From positions 1-64,000 of the forward strand of contig JAEUHH010000085.1 in assembly GCA_016795505.1 (NCBI GenBank): a stretch of 64,000 nt of DNA. The letters run 5' to 3'. Positions 8,763 to 16,637 of this stretch are shown here, piece by piece; position 1 is the stretch's first letter; every line of letters begins with the position of its first letter. The translations under genes and the position numbers were made by a program. This stretch comes from Verrucomicrobiales bacterium (lineage in GTDB: Bacteria > Verrucomicrobiota > Verrucomicrobiia > Verrucomicrobiales > DEV007). The notes below the pieces were generated by a model that worked only from the letters and a program-made list of their open reading frames with translations, was not told the DNA's origin and searched no databases.

Positions 8763-11700
8763 ATGCTGGGCAACGCCATGGAAAACTCCGCCCCACTGCA
8801 CGATCCCGGTCTCTACGACCTCTTTGTTTCCTACTCCACCAAGGACAACGTGCCGCCGCCGGGAGAATCCATCGGCTGGGTCTATGCCTTCATCCACCGC
8901 CTCCGGGAGTTGGCCCCTCCCTTCACCGACGCCCAACTCCATACCACCGGTGACTCCGATCTGTTTCCCGACTGGGATACCTTCTATGCACCGGATGAAA
9001 TCCAGCCCGGCCACTTGTGGGAGACCCGGCTCCGCACCGCCGTCGCCCAAAGCCGCGTCCTCATCGCTTGTCTCTCGCCGAACTACTGGCAAAGCAAATG
9101 GTGCCGCATCGAGTGGGAGACTTATCTGGAAAACGAAAGTGCCCGCGGCCTCGCCAATCAGGTTGGCGGCATCACTCCTATCTACTTCGTCACCGCTCCC
9201 GGCGTCCGCAGCGCCGATATTGTCGCCGCAGCGCCCGATTGGGCCTCAGACCTGTTGGAAAGCCGCCAGGTGCGCCTGCTGGAACTGACGGAACACGGCG
9301 ACGACCTCGGGCGCCAGCTTGCCGCCCTGCGGGACGATCCCGCCATGGCCGAGCGGGTCGGCCGGATCGCCCAGCGCGTCGCCCAGCAGATCAGCCACGC
9401 CCGCCGCGCCGAACGCATCGTCATGGGCAATATCGCCCTCGGCACCGAGACCTTCGTCGGCCGCGAGACGGAGCTGGCTGACCTCGAAAAAAAGCTCTTC
9501 GGTACCGGCGCCCTCAGCGTCATCACCGCCCTCCATGGCATTGGAGGCCAGGGAAAAACCGCCCTCGCCCTCAGGTATGGTCAGAATCTCCGCACTCGCT
9601 ATTCTGGCGGTTGCTGGCAGGCTGGGGCAGAGGGTGCCCGCGAATTGATCCCATTGGTTGCTTCCCTGCGCGACGCGCTGGAGTTGCCGCCCATCGCCAC
9701 CGAAGACGACACCGACACCGCTCTGCGCGTGTTGCAGGACCTCTACCGCCGCGCTCATGATCCCGACTTTGACCGCGCTCCGGGCGATCCTGCCGCCGCC
9801 CTGCTGTTGCTGGATAACGTCGAACACGCCGACCTGCTGGGCCGGCACCAGCGGGAGCACCTGTACCGCGCCATGCGCGAGGCCACCGGCGATCCCGGCT
9901 TTGGCTGGCTACACCTCCTCGCCACCACCCGGCTGGAGAGCCACGAACTGGCCTCCCTCGACCCCGCCCAGATCGTGGCGGTCGATGCCCTCTCAGCCGA
10001 GAAAGCCCTCGAACTCTGGCGGCGCATCAGTGGCCCGCTTTCCGATTCGGAACTCGAAGCCGCCCGCGAGATCATCCGCCTGCTGGAGCGCCACACGCTC
10101 AGTGTCGAAGTCGCCGTGCGCCACATCCGCCGCACGCTGGGCGAGACCGCTGTCACCTACCTGGCCCGGCTCCGCCATGCCTTGTCTGCCGCGCCCGACC
10201 GCTTGGCCCGGTTGTTGGGCGGCCAGCAGGCTGGACAAGGCGGCGACCTGCCCAGCTACGCCCATCCCCTCGCCGCCACCCTAGGGTTTACGTTCACTCA
10301 TCTCGCGGAGGAGGACCCCGCCGCCGCCGCCGTGCTCCATTTCGCCGCCCACTTTCCTGCCGAGGCCGTGCCGTTGCCGTGGCTGCGGATCCTCGCCGGG
10401 CAGGCCCACCCGGCGCTGCTCGACGACCCCGAGGCCGTGCCCGGCCTTCCGGATGCCTGGGACCGGGTCCTGCTCCGGCTCGGTGAGAGCCTCGCCCTGC
10501 TCACCCCGGCCGATGCCGCCCAGCCCGAGATCGGCCGTCTCCACCGCCTCGCCGCTGCCTGTTTGCGGTTTCATGCCCAAGAAGAGGGAGGGGATGCCCC
10601 ACGTCTTGCTGCTGTGGAGCAGTTCATCGAGTTCCGCTGCACTCTGGCGGAACACAATCCCCAAGGCGGCCTGCTGGCTTGGGAACGGACGGTGCTGCTC
10701 GCGGATTTGCCTCTGCGGATGGGTCAGAAGAACTGCTCCGCAGAAATGGCCCAAAACGGTTTGCTTTTGGGCCAGATTCTTGCCTCCTACGCCGACCTCG
10801 CCACGGCCCGGCGCCTGACGGAGCAGGCCCACGGCGTGTTAACCCGCCTTGCCGCCAGCGACCCCGCCAACGCCGCGTGGCAGCGCGATCTGTCGGTGTC
10901 GCTGGAAAAGCTCGGCGATCTCGCCGTCGCCCAGGGCGATGGGGCCAGCGCGGCGCGGCGCTTCTCCGAGAGCCTCGCCATCCGCGAGCGCCTCGCCGCC
11001 AGCGACCCCGCCAACGCCGCGTGGCAGCGCGATCTGGCGGTCTCGCTCAACAAACTCGGCGACCTCGCCGTCGCCCAGGGCGATCTGACCGGCGCAGCGC
11101 GGTATTTCGCCCAGGACCTTGCCATCGCCGAGCGCCTCGCCGCCAGCGACCCCGCCAACGCCGCGTGGCAGCGCGATCTGTATGTGTCGCTGATCAAGCT
11201 CGGCGATCTCGCCGTCGCCCAGGGCGATGGGGCCGGCGCGGCGCGGCGCTTCACCGAGAGCCTCGCCATCGCCGAGCGCCTCGCCGCCAGCGACCCCGCC
11301 AACGACGGGTGGCAGCGCGATCTGTCGGTGTCGCTGGACCGGCTCGGCGATCTCGCCGTCGCCCAGGGCGATGGGGCCGGCGCGGCGCGGCGCTTCACCG
11401 AGAGCCTCGCCATCCGCGAGCGCCTCGCCGCCAGCGACCCCGCCAACGCCGCGTGGCAGCGCGATCTGTCGGTGTCGCTCAACAAGCTCGGCGAACTCGC
11501 CGTCGCCCAGGGCGATGGGGCCGGCGCGGCACAGCGCTTCACCGAGAGCCACGCCATCTTCGAGCGCATCGCCGCCATCGACCCCGCCAACGCCGCGTGG
11601 CAGCGCGATCTGTCGGTGTCGCTGAACAAGCTCGGCGATCTCGCCGTCGCCCAGGGCGATGGGGCCGGCGCGGCGAAGTATTTCGCCAAAGACCTCGCTA

Positions 11701-11945
11701 TCGCCGAGCGTCTCGCCGCCAGCGACCCCGCCAACGCCGAGTGGCAGCGCGATCTGGCGGTGTCGCACTTCAAGCTCTACTCCGTCGCCCAGGAAAACGG
11801 CGACGACGCGGCGGCTGTCGCCGCCCTGCGCGCCTGTTTCGCCGTGCTGGAGGGCATGAAACAGCGCGGGATGCATCTGGACCCGCCGATGGCCCAATTG
11901 CATGAGCAATTGGCAGGGATGTTCGCCGGTGGGGACGAGGAGTGA
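8763..11945 (+). CDS. TIR domain - STAND-type NTPase - TPR repeat protein (candidate immune receptor)
   Basis: Numbered from ATG 8763 (ATG 8778 is an alternative; the frame is open further upstream but without TIR homology), the 1060-residue protein has three parts. A TIR domain (YDLFVSY at 18-24; SKWCRIEW near 111-118, with Glu117 in the place of the catalytic NADase glutamate) is followed by a P-loop NTPase with Walker A GIGGQGKT at 259-266 and Walker B LLLLDNV near 350. From about residue 694 come seven 48-residue TPR-like repeats. This is the effector/switch/sensor layout of STAND immune receptors, where ligand binding by the repeats triggers the TIR enzyme to deplete NAD. No accessory defence genes are next to it. 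A defence role is inferred. Confidence 0.85.
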   Translation: MLGNAMENSAPLHDPGLYDLFVSYSTKDNVPPPGESIGWVYAFIHRLRELAPPFTDAQLHTTGDSDLFPDWDTFYAPDEIQPGHLWETRLRTAVAQSRVLIACLSPNYWQSKWCRIEWETYLENESARGLANQVGGITPIYFVTAPGVRSADIVAAAPDWASDLLESRQVRLLELTEHGDDLGRQLAALRDDPAMAERVGRIAQRVAQQISHARRAERIVMGNIALGTETFVGRETELADLEKKLFGTGALSVITALHGIGGQGKTALALRYGQNLRTRYSGGCWQAGAEGARELIPLVASLRDALELPPIATEDDTDTALRVLQDLYRRAHDPDFDRAPGDPAAALLLLDNVEHADLLGRHQREHLYRAMREATGDPGFGWLHLLATTRLESHELASLDPAQIVAVDALSAEKALELWRRISGPLSDSELEAAREIIRLLERHTLSVEVAVRHIRRTLGETAVTYLARLRHALSAAPDRLARLLGGQQAGQGGDLPSYAHPLAATLGFTFTHLAEEDPAAAAVLHFAAHFPAEAVPLPWLRILAGQAHPALLDDPEAVPGLPDAWDRVLLRLGESLALLTPADAAQPEIGRLHRLAAACLRFHAQEEGGDAPRLAAVEQFIEFRCTLAEHNPQGGLLAWERTVLLADLPLRMGQKNCSAEMAQNGLLLGQILASYADLATARRLTEQAHGVLTRLAASDPANAAWQRDLSVSLEKLGDLAVAQGDGASAARRFSESLAIRERLAASDPANAAWQRDLAVSLNKLGDLAVAQGDLTGAARYFAQDLAIAERLAASDPANAAWQRDLYVSLIKLGDLAVAQGDGAGAARRFTESLAIAERLAASDPANDGWQRDLSVSLDRLGDLAVAQGDGAGAARRFTESLAIRERLAASDPANAAWQRDLSVSLNKLGELAVAQGDGAGAAQRFTESHAIFERIAAIDPANAAWQRDLSVSLNKLGDLAVAQGDGAGAAKYFAKDLAIAERLAASDPANAEWQRDLAVSHFKLYSVAQENGDDAAAVAALRACFAVLEGMKQRGMHLDPPMAQLHEQLAGMFAGGDEE
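10843..11850 (+). repeat. Seven 144-bp tandem repeats inside the TIR-NTPase-TPR gene
   Basis: Units begin at 10843, 10987, 11131, 11275, 11419, 11563 and 11707. Each encodes 48 residues starting (E/T)RLAASDPAN and containing WQRDL and KLGDLAVAQGD. Six units are nearly identical at the DNA level, while the seventh diverges after WQRDLAVS and caps the array. The near identity indicates recent duplication or gene conversion. Confidence 0.9.
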
Positions 11946-12020
11946 GGATTGATTTCACCACGGAGGCGCGGAGGACACGGAGGATTTCCCGGATCGCCGC
12001 CTCCGGGTCGAGCCTCCGCG

Positions 12021-12128
12021 GTCTCTGAAACGTTCGCCGCGTCCGATCCCAGCAACGTCACGTGGCAAAACGACGCCGCGTCGGACCGCCGCCTCGTCGG
12101 CGAGATCCGCGCGAAGCTGGGACGGTGA
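12021..12128 (+). pseudogene. Decayed fragment of a second TPR-repeat gene
   Basis: Reading frame 12021-12128 encodes FAASDPSNVTWQNDAASD, followed by RRLVGEIRAKLGR and a TGA stop. This matches the AASDPANAAWQRD core of the repeats in the upstream TIR-NTPase-TPR protein, with lower identity and no start codon or earlier repeats. It is best read as the 3' remnant of a related gene or of a longer former version of the same gene, 76 bp after the present stop. Confidence 0.65.
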
Positions 12129-12164
12129 GGTCAGTCTCGGGATGCCGGAGGCATCGCAGCCGGT

Positions 12165-12365
12165 AGCCGGTGGTCGAGCGAGGCACGAGCGACACCACCG
12201 GATGGGTATGATGCGCCGATCGGGCACCCCGGCCGGGGTGCCAGCCTCCAGTGGCCCCGGTGAGGGCGTCGGCGGACCGTGGACTCGGCTGCGATCCCTC
12301 CGGGATCGGGCGGATCGGAGGGACGGCGTTCCGGGGGTTTCGCTCGTGCCTCGCTCAACCCCCGG
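12165..12365. repeat. Inverted pair of a ~36-bp REP-like element, with a 20-bp palindrome between
   Basis: The segment 12165-12201 has CCGGTGGT/ACCACCGG arms around GCGAGGCACGAGCG. The segment 12331-12365 is its near reverse complement, with CCGGGGG/CCCCCGG arms around CGCTCGTGCCTCGC. A perfect 20-bp palindrome (GGCACCCCGG and its mirror) lies at 12223-12242 between them. The layout resembles bacterial REP/BIME elements. Confidence 0.7.
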
Positions 12366-12465
12366 CTCATGGCTTGGTTCCCTGCCGGGAACCCCCGTCC
12401 AGGATCGGTGTAGTGTGGATAGCACCGGATCAGATGGCCCGGCTAGAGCGTTGAAACAAAAAAAC

Positions 12466-12641
12466 GTAGCCGACTTCGCCAGAAGTTGGCCCGATGCTCT
12501 GGTCCACGCTCTGGCGAGCGCGGCTACCGGTGGAAATCAGCCGTCTCTCGGAACCATCCCGTAGCCGCCGTCGCCAGACGGTGGTGCGTCGGAGCAGTAG
12601 AAGGGCCGGACCGACTTCCACGCTCTGGCGAGCGCGGCTAC
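12466..12641. repeat. Second REP-like family, two inverted pairs
   Basis: Four copies of a 24-bp motif alternate in orientation: GTAGCCG...TCGCCAGA at 12466 and 12561, and the opposite strand form CTCTGGCGAGCGCGGCTAC at 12509-12527 and 12623-12641. The two reverse copies (12504-12527 and 12618-12641) are identical. Each forward/reverse pair could fold into a long hairpin. Confidence 0.75.
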
Positions 12642-12735
12642 GGATCAATTTCATTTGCTCTCATGACTTCGTTCCCTGCCGGGAACCCGCACGGCCCAAG
12701 ATTCCGGCCTCCGTGCTCTCCGTGCCTCCGTGGTG

Positions 12736-12806
12736 ACCCTCTTCCCTCTCCGATCCAACCCTCTTTGATCGGAGACCAGACCCTCTTTGATCGGAAATCA
12801 GACCCC
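12736..12806 (+). repeat. 22-bp-period dispersed repeat, copy B (best-preserved, three full units)
   Basis: Units begin at 12736, 12758 and 12780, and a partial fourth begins at 12802. Units two and three differ only near position 17 onward and read ACCCTCTTTGATCGGA then GACCAG or AATCAG. This intergenic array is the clearest copy of the family and defines its register. Confidence 0.85.
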
Positions 12807-12848
12807 ATGCGGCACCGTTTTAGATGACGGCGAAGCGGTGCCTCTACC

Positions 12849-12924
12849 AAGGAGCGGGGCCGCCCCCGGCCCCGTCGCAGGCGCTCGGGACGGTCGTTCG
12901 GGGCCGGGGGCGGCCCCGCTCCTT
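12849..12924. repeat. Perfect 25-bp inverted repeat
   Basis: Arms at 12849-12873 and 12900-12924 are exact reverse complements, beginning AAGGAGCGGGGCCG and ending CGGCCCCGCTCCTT, around a 26-bp loop. The arms are almost entirely G+C. No T-run follows, so it is not a standard terminator. It may be a mobile palindromic element. Confidence 0.9.
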
Positions 12925-13115
12925 GAGGTTCCGACGCGACGGGAAACACTCCCCCATCGGCAGTCCGCCCCGAACTATTTTTCCTTACCCGGAAAAATAA
13001 GGCTGGCTTCCTCCGGCGCTTCCCGTCAGCAACTCCACCAGGCTCGCTTTCCGGCCGTGCCCCATGCTATGAGCGGAGCGCGGACACTCCTGTCCGCACT
13101 TTCAGGCAAACAGGC

Positions 13116-13425
13116 CCGTTTTTTAGGCCTCCTCCGGCCGGCGGAGGGCCGGAAAAAGATTTTTTAGGGCTCCTCCCGCCGTCGGAGGGCTGGAAAATGA
13201 TTTTCTAGGCCTCCTCCCGCCGGCGGAAGGCCGGAAAAAGATTTTCTAGGCCTCCTCCCGTCGGCGGAAGGCCGGAAAAAGATTTTTTAGGCCTCCTCCC
13301 GCCGGCGGAAGGCTGGAAAAAGATTTTTTAGGCCTCCTCCCGCCGGCGGAAGGCCGGAAAAAGATTTTTTAGGCCTCCTCCGGCCGGCGGAGGGCTGGAA
13401 AATGTTTTTTTAGGGTTCCTCCGTG
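13116..13425. repeat. 41-bp tandem repeat array, about seven units
   Basis: The AGGCCTCC or AGGGCTCC/AGGGTTCC landmark occurs at 13125, 13166, 13207, 13248, 13289, 13330, 13371 and 13412, exactly 41 bp apart. Each unit has a GC-rich palindromic core (CCGCCGGCGG, flanked by GGCCT and AAGGCC) between an A-run and a T-run, so each can form a terminator-like hairpin on either strand. Units differ by point changes only. There are no spacers. Confidence 0.92.
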
Positions 13426-13685
13426 CGGACCTCCATCCCCCCCAATCTGCCGATGCCCCAGGCAATGCTTTTGGTGTGAACACGAATGGAAAGGAATGAA
13501 TGGAATGACGCGAATCGAAATGAAATGGGAACGGGTCCCGGTGACGAATTTTTTCCACGAAAGGCTTGACGTTTTTTGGGAAAACTGGGCATTCTCTCCC
13601 CCGTCGCCGGCTGGCGGGTGCCAGCGGGCGGCGGGACGGCTCGCCGTCCTGTTTGCTCAATCCAATCCTACTGAATAACCATCCT

Positions 13686-14054
13686 ATGATCCGCAAGCTA
13701 TCCCTGCTCACCTGCGCCGCCATGGCGGTCTTCTCGCTCTCCACCGCCCAGGCGGAGGACGTGATCTCCGACTTCATGAAGGCCCACCACAAAGCGCCCG
13801 AAGGCACCGACCCGACCTGTAAGAAGGCCGCCAACGGGGCCGCATCCGACGCGGAACTGGCCGAACTGCTGAAAGGCTACCAGGCCATCTGCGCGGCGAC
13901 GCCGCCGAAGGGTGAAAAAGACGCCTGGGTGAAAAAATGCCAGGAACTGGTCGCCGCCGTGAAGGGGCTCCAGGAAAAGAAGGAGGGCGCCGCCGACGCC
14001 TACAAGAAGGCGGTGAACTGCAAGGGCTGTCACTCGGAATTCAAAGCCGACTGA
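13686..14054 (+). CDS. Monohaem c-type cytochrome (cytochrome c556-like)
   Basis: The 122-residue protein has a signal peptide (residues 1-22, cleavage near AQA) and a single CKGCH haem-binding motif at 112-116, eight residues from the C-terminus. A C-terminal CxxCH after a helical, lysine-rich body is the pattern of the four-helix cytochrome c'/c556 group; the haem is attached in the periplasm and the protein probably carries electrons. ATG 13686 was chosen because it opens the signal peptide. It stands alone between the repeat-rich region and the glycosyltransferase genes. Confidence 0.78.
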   Translation: MIRKLSLLTCAAMAVFSLSTAQAEDVISDFMKAHHKAPEGTDPTCKKAANGAASDAELAELLKGYQAICAATPPKGEKDAWVKKCQELVAAVKGLQEKKEGAADAYKKAVNCKGCHSEFKAD

Positions 14055-14250
14055 CACAGCCTCCCCCTCCGGACATCGGATCCAGCCTTGTTTTTTTTTG
14101 CGCAGCGGCGCCGGTCTCGACCGGCGCCGCTGTCGTGTTTCCGGGACGCGCGGTGCGTCAGGGGCTTGAGTCGGGGGGAATCCGGGCCTAGGGTCGCGGC
14201 TCGCCGGGCTGGCCGGCGGTTTTTCCCCCGGCATTCTCTCGCAAGGCCTG

Positions 14251-15846
14251 ATGGCAGAACTCCTTTCCTCATCCCCCCACCCGCCGGAGCGCTGGGACCG
14301 CCTGTCCTGGCGGCTCCTGGTGGTGGGCTGCCTGTGCCGGGTGCTGTATGCGGCGCTCTACCCGATGAATCTGGCGGGCGACGAGGCCTACTACTGGGAG
14401 TGGAGCCGGCGGCTGGACTGGGGCTATTTCTCGAAGCCGCCGGGCATCGCGTGGCTGATGGCGCTGGTGACGGGGCTGGGCGGGTCGCACACGGTGGTGT
14501 TCCGCCTGGCGGCGGCGGTGATCGGGGCGGGGTCGCTGGTGTTGTTCCGCGAGCTGGCGCGGTCGCTGTTTGGCCCGAAAGCCGGGTGGTTCGCGGTCTG
14601 TCTGGCGCTGGCGACGCCGGCGAATGTGCTGCTGAACCTGATGCTGACGATCGACGCGCCGCTGGTCTTTTGCTGGAGTCTGGCGCTGTGGAGCGGGTGG
14701 AACTGGCTCCAGGGCCGGCGGCCGGGGCTGTGGCTGTCGGTCTGGACGGTGGCGCTGGGGCTGGGCTACCTGAGCAAGCAAATGATGCTGGTCTTTCCGC
14801 TCCTGATGATCGTCCACCTGGCCCTGTCGCCGGAGCTGCGGCCGCGGCTGCGCTCGGCGGGGCTGTGGATCGCGATCGGGCTGTCGCTGATCTGCCTGCT
14901 GCCGCCGGTGTGGTGGAATGCGGGGCACGACTGGGTGACGTTCCATCACACGGGTGGGCAGATCGCCGGGGACACGGACGACCGGGCGCCGGGGGTCTCG
15001 TTCGTGGAATTTGTCCTCACCCAGGCCGGGGTGCTGTCGCCGCTGCTCTGGTGGCTGACGATGGCGGTGGCGCTGACGGGGCTGCGGCGCTACCGCGATC
15101 TGGACGCGGCGGGCCGCTATCTGACGATTTTTTCCGCGCCGGCGCTGCTGGTGATGCTGCTGATGGCGCTGCGCCAGACGATGCTGCCCAACTGGGCGGC
15201 GGTCTACTACGTGGGGGCGACGCTGCTGGCGGCCGGCTGGCTGGCGGGCGGCGCACCGGGGCTGCGCCTGCCGGAGTGGTGGCGCGGCTGGCGCCGGCTG
15301 GCGCTGGGAATGGGCTTTGCCATGGTGGCGGCGGGCTATGTCTGGCCGCCGCTCATCGCGGCACTCGGACACGCGGGTCACGAAAGTCTCGACCCGATGC
15401 GCCGGCTGCGGGGTCATGAACAAGCGGCGGAGGCGGTGGCGGGCTTTCTGAAAACGGTGCCGCGGCCGGACCAGACCTTTGTCGTGACACACGGGCATCG
15501 CTACCATGCGAGCCACCTGGCCTTTTACCTGCCGGGTCAGCCTCGGGTCTATCGGTGGGAGAGCCGGGATCAGATCGCCTCGCAGTACGAGCTGTGGCCC
15601 GACCCGGTCGAAGACGGCAAAACCGGCTGGGACGCGCTGATCGTGGTGCCGGACCGGGGCCGGACGCTGCCCAACCGGTTCATCGGCGGATTTGACGCGG
15701 TGGAGCCGCTCGCAGAAATTGACGTGGCCGTCAGCCCTGACTATATCCGCCACTACCGCCTGTTTCTCGGACGTTCCCTGAAGAACTGGCCTACCGGCAG
15801 GCCCGTCGAGGACGACGACTCGACTGATACCGACTCTGCTCCGTGA
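14251..15846 (+). CDS. Integral membrane glycosyltransferase, GT39/ArnT-like family
   Basis: The 531-residue polytopic protein has the DEAYYWEWSRR motif in the first periplasmic loop (acidic pair after the first helix) and the YFSKPPGIAW motif typical of the PMT_2/ArnT family, which transfers a sugar from a polyprenyl-phosphate donor to lipid A, protein or another acceptor outside the membrane. About ten to twelve hydrophobic segments precede a soluble C-terminal domain from about residue 390. It overlaps by 4 bp (GTGA) with the next gene, a GT2 enzyme that could make the lipid-linked donor. Confidence 0.88.
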   Translation: MAELLSSSPHPPERWDRLSWRLLVVGCLCRVLYAALYPMNLAGDEAYYWEWSRRLDWGYFSKPPGIAWLMALVTGLGGSHTVVFRLAAAVIGAGSLVLFRELARSLFGPKAGWFAVCLALATPANVLLNLMLTIDAPLVFCWSLALWSGWNWLQGRRPGLWLSVWTVALGLGYLSKQMMLVFPLLMIVHLALSPELRPRLRSAGLWIAIGLSLICLLPPVWWNAGHDWVTFHHTGGQIAGDTDDRAPGVSFVEFVLTQAGVLSPLLWWLTMAVALTGLRRYRDLDAAGRYLTIFSAPALLVMLLMALRQTMLPNWAAVYYVGATLLAAGWLAGGAPGLRLPEWWRGWRRLALGMGFAMVAAGYVWPPLIAALGHAGHESLDPMRRLRGHEQAAEAVAGFLKTVPRPDQTFVVTHGHRYHASHLAFYLPGQPRVYRWESRDQIASQYELWPDPVEDGKTGWDALIVVPDRGRTLPNRFIGGFDAVEPLAEIDVAVSPDYIRHYRLFLGRSLKNWPTGRPVEDDDSTDTDSAP

Positions 15847-16637
15847 ACGCCTCCCCATCCGACTCCGCCTCCGGCCCGTTCCGGTCCCCTTTTCCGCTGA
15901 CCCGGGGCATTCGCCGCGCCGGGGAGCCCGATGCCGCGTCGGCGGTGAGCATCGTGGTGCCTTTTTTCAACGAGGCCGACTGTGTCGAGTCGGTGCTGCG
16001 GGAGATCCAGGCCTGCCAGCCCGCGGCGGAGCTGATCGCGGTCGATGACGGCAGCTCTGACGGGACCTGGGACATCATCCGCGGCCTGCCGGGCATCACC
16101 CCGCTGCGTCTGAGCCGGAATCGGGGCCAAAGCGCCGCCATCTACGCCGGTCTGCGAGCGGCGGGTGGCTCCATCTGCGTGCTGCTCGATGGGGACGGCC
16201 AGAATGACCCCGCCGACATCGCGCGGCTGGTGGAGGCCGTGGCCCGCGGCGAGTGCGACGTGGCCTGCGGTCGCCGGGCGAAGCGACGCGACACCTGGAG
16301 CCGGCGGGCGGCCTCGCGCATCGCCAACCGGGTGCGCCGGGCTTTCATCCACGACGGCATCAGCGACACGGGCTGCTCGCTGAAGGTATTCCGCAAGGAT
16401 TGTGTCGATCTGCTGGTGCCTTTCAACGGGCTGCACCGCTTTTTGCCCGCCATCTTCACCCATGCGGGCCTGCGGCTCGGCGAATACGACGTGAACCACC
16501 GCCCGCGGCATGCCGGCACGAGCAAATACACCAACTGGGAACGGGCCCTGCGCGGCCTCTACGACCTGGTCGGGGTGTGCTGGCTGCTGCGTCGCAAGAT
16601 CGTCTATCCGCCGATTCACTCGGGCGACGATTCCTGA
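15843..16637 (+). CDS. Family 2 glycosyltransferase (polyprenyl-phosphate sugar synthase-like)
   Basis: The 264-residue GT-A enzyme starts at a GTG inside the stop of the preceding gene, a sign of translational coupling. It has SIVVPFFNEAD at the N-terminus, VDDGSSDGTWD (nucleotide binding), LLDGDGQNDP (DxD-like metal site) and RHAGTSKYT near the C-terminus. These are the landmarks of dolichol/undecaprenyl-phosphate mannose or aminosugar synthases. It lacks the C-terminal membrane helices of ArnC/GtrB. It probably supplies the lipid-linked sugar to the GT39 enzyme. Confidence 0.88.
   Translation: MNASPSDSASGPFRSPFPLTRGIRRAGEPDAASAVSIVVPFFNEADCVESVLREIQACQPAAELIAVDDGSSDGTWDIIRGLPGITPLRLSRNRGQSAAIYAGLRAAGGSICVLLDGDGQNDPADIARLVEAVARGECDVACGRRAKRRDTWSRRAASRIANRVRRAFIHDGISDTGCSLKVFRKDCVDLLVPFNGLHRFLPAIFTHAGLRLGEYDVNHRPRHAGTSKYTNWERALRGLYDLVGVCWLLRRKIVYPPIHSGDDS

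Larger units (their letters stand above)
12129..13685. other. Repeat-rich non-coding region of about 1.5 kb
   Basis: No convincing gene is present; the open frames here are short, overlap on both strands and have repeat-derived composition. The region contains several palindromes (for example GATCCC-TCC-GGGATC at 12293-12307, GTTCCC-TGCC-GGGAAC at 12377 and again at 12671, GCGGACA-CTCC-TGTCCGC at 13080-13097), two REP-like families, 22-bp-period units, a perfect 25-bp inverted repeat and a 41-bp tandem array, listed separately. It separates the TIR gene from the cytochrome gene. Confidence 0.8.

Noticed and set aside
12736-12806. 22-bp units as a short CRISPR or as transposon ends
   Set aside because: No spacers, no terminal transposase gene and no target duplications were seen; units are tandem, not at element ends.
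13116-13425. Possible CRISPR array
   Set aside because: Units are directly adjacent with exact 41-bp period and no unique spacers, and no cas gene is near.
14088-15419. Long open frame overlapping the GT39 gene in another frame
   Set aside because: It lies almost wholly inside a strong glycosyltransferase match and consists of Gly/Ala/Arg-rich composition, as expected for a shadow of GC-rich coding DNA.
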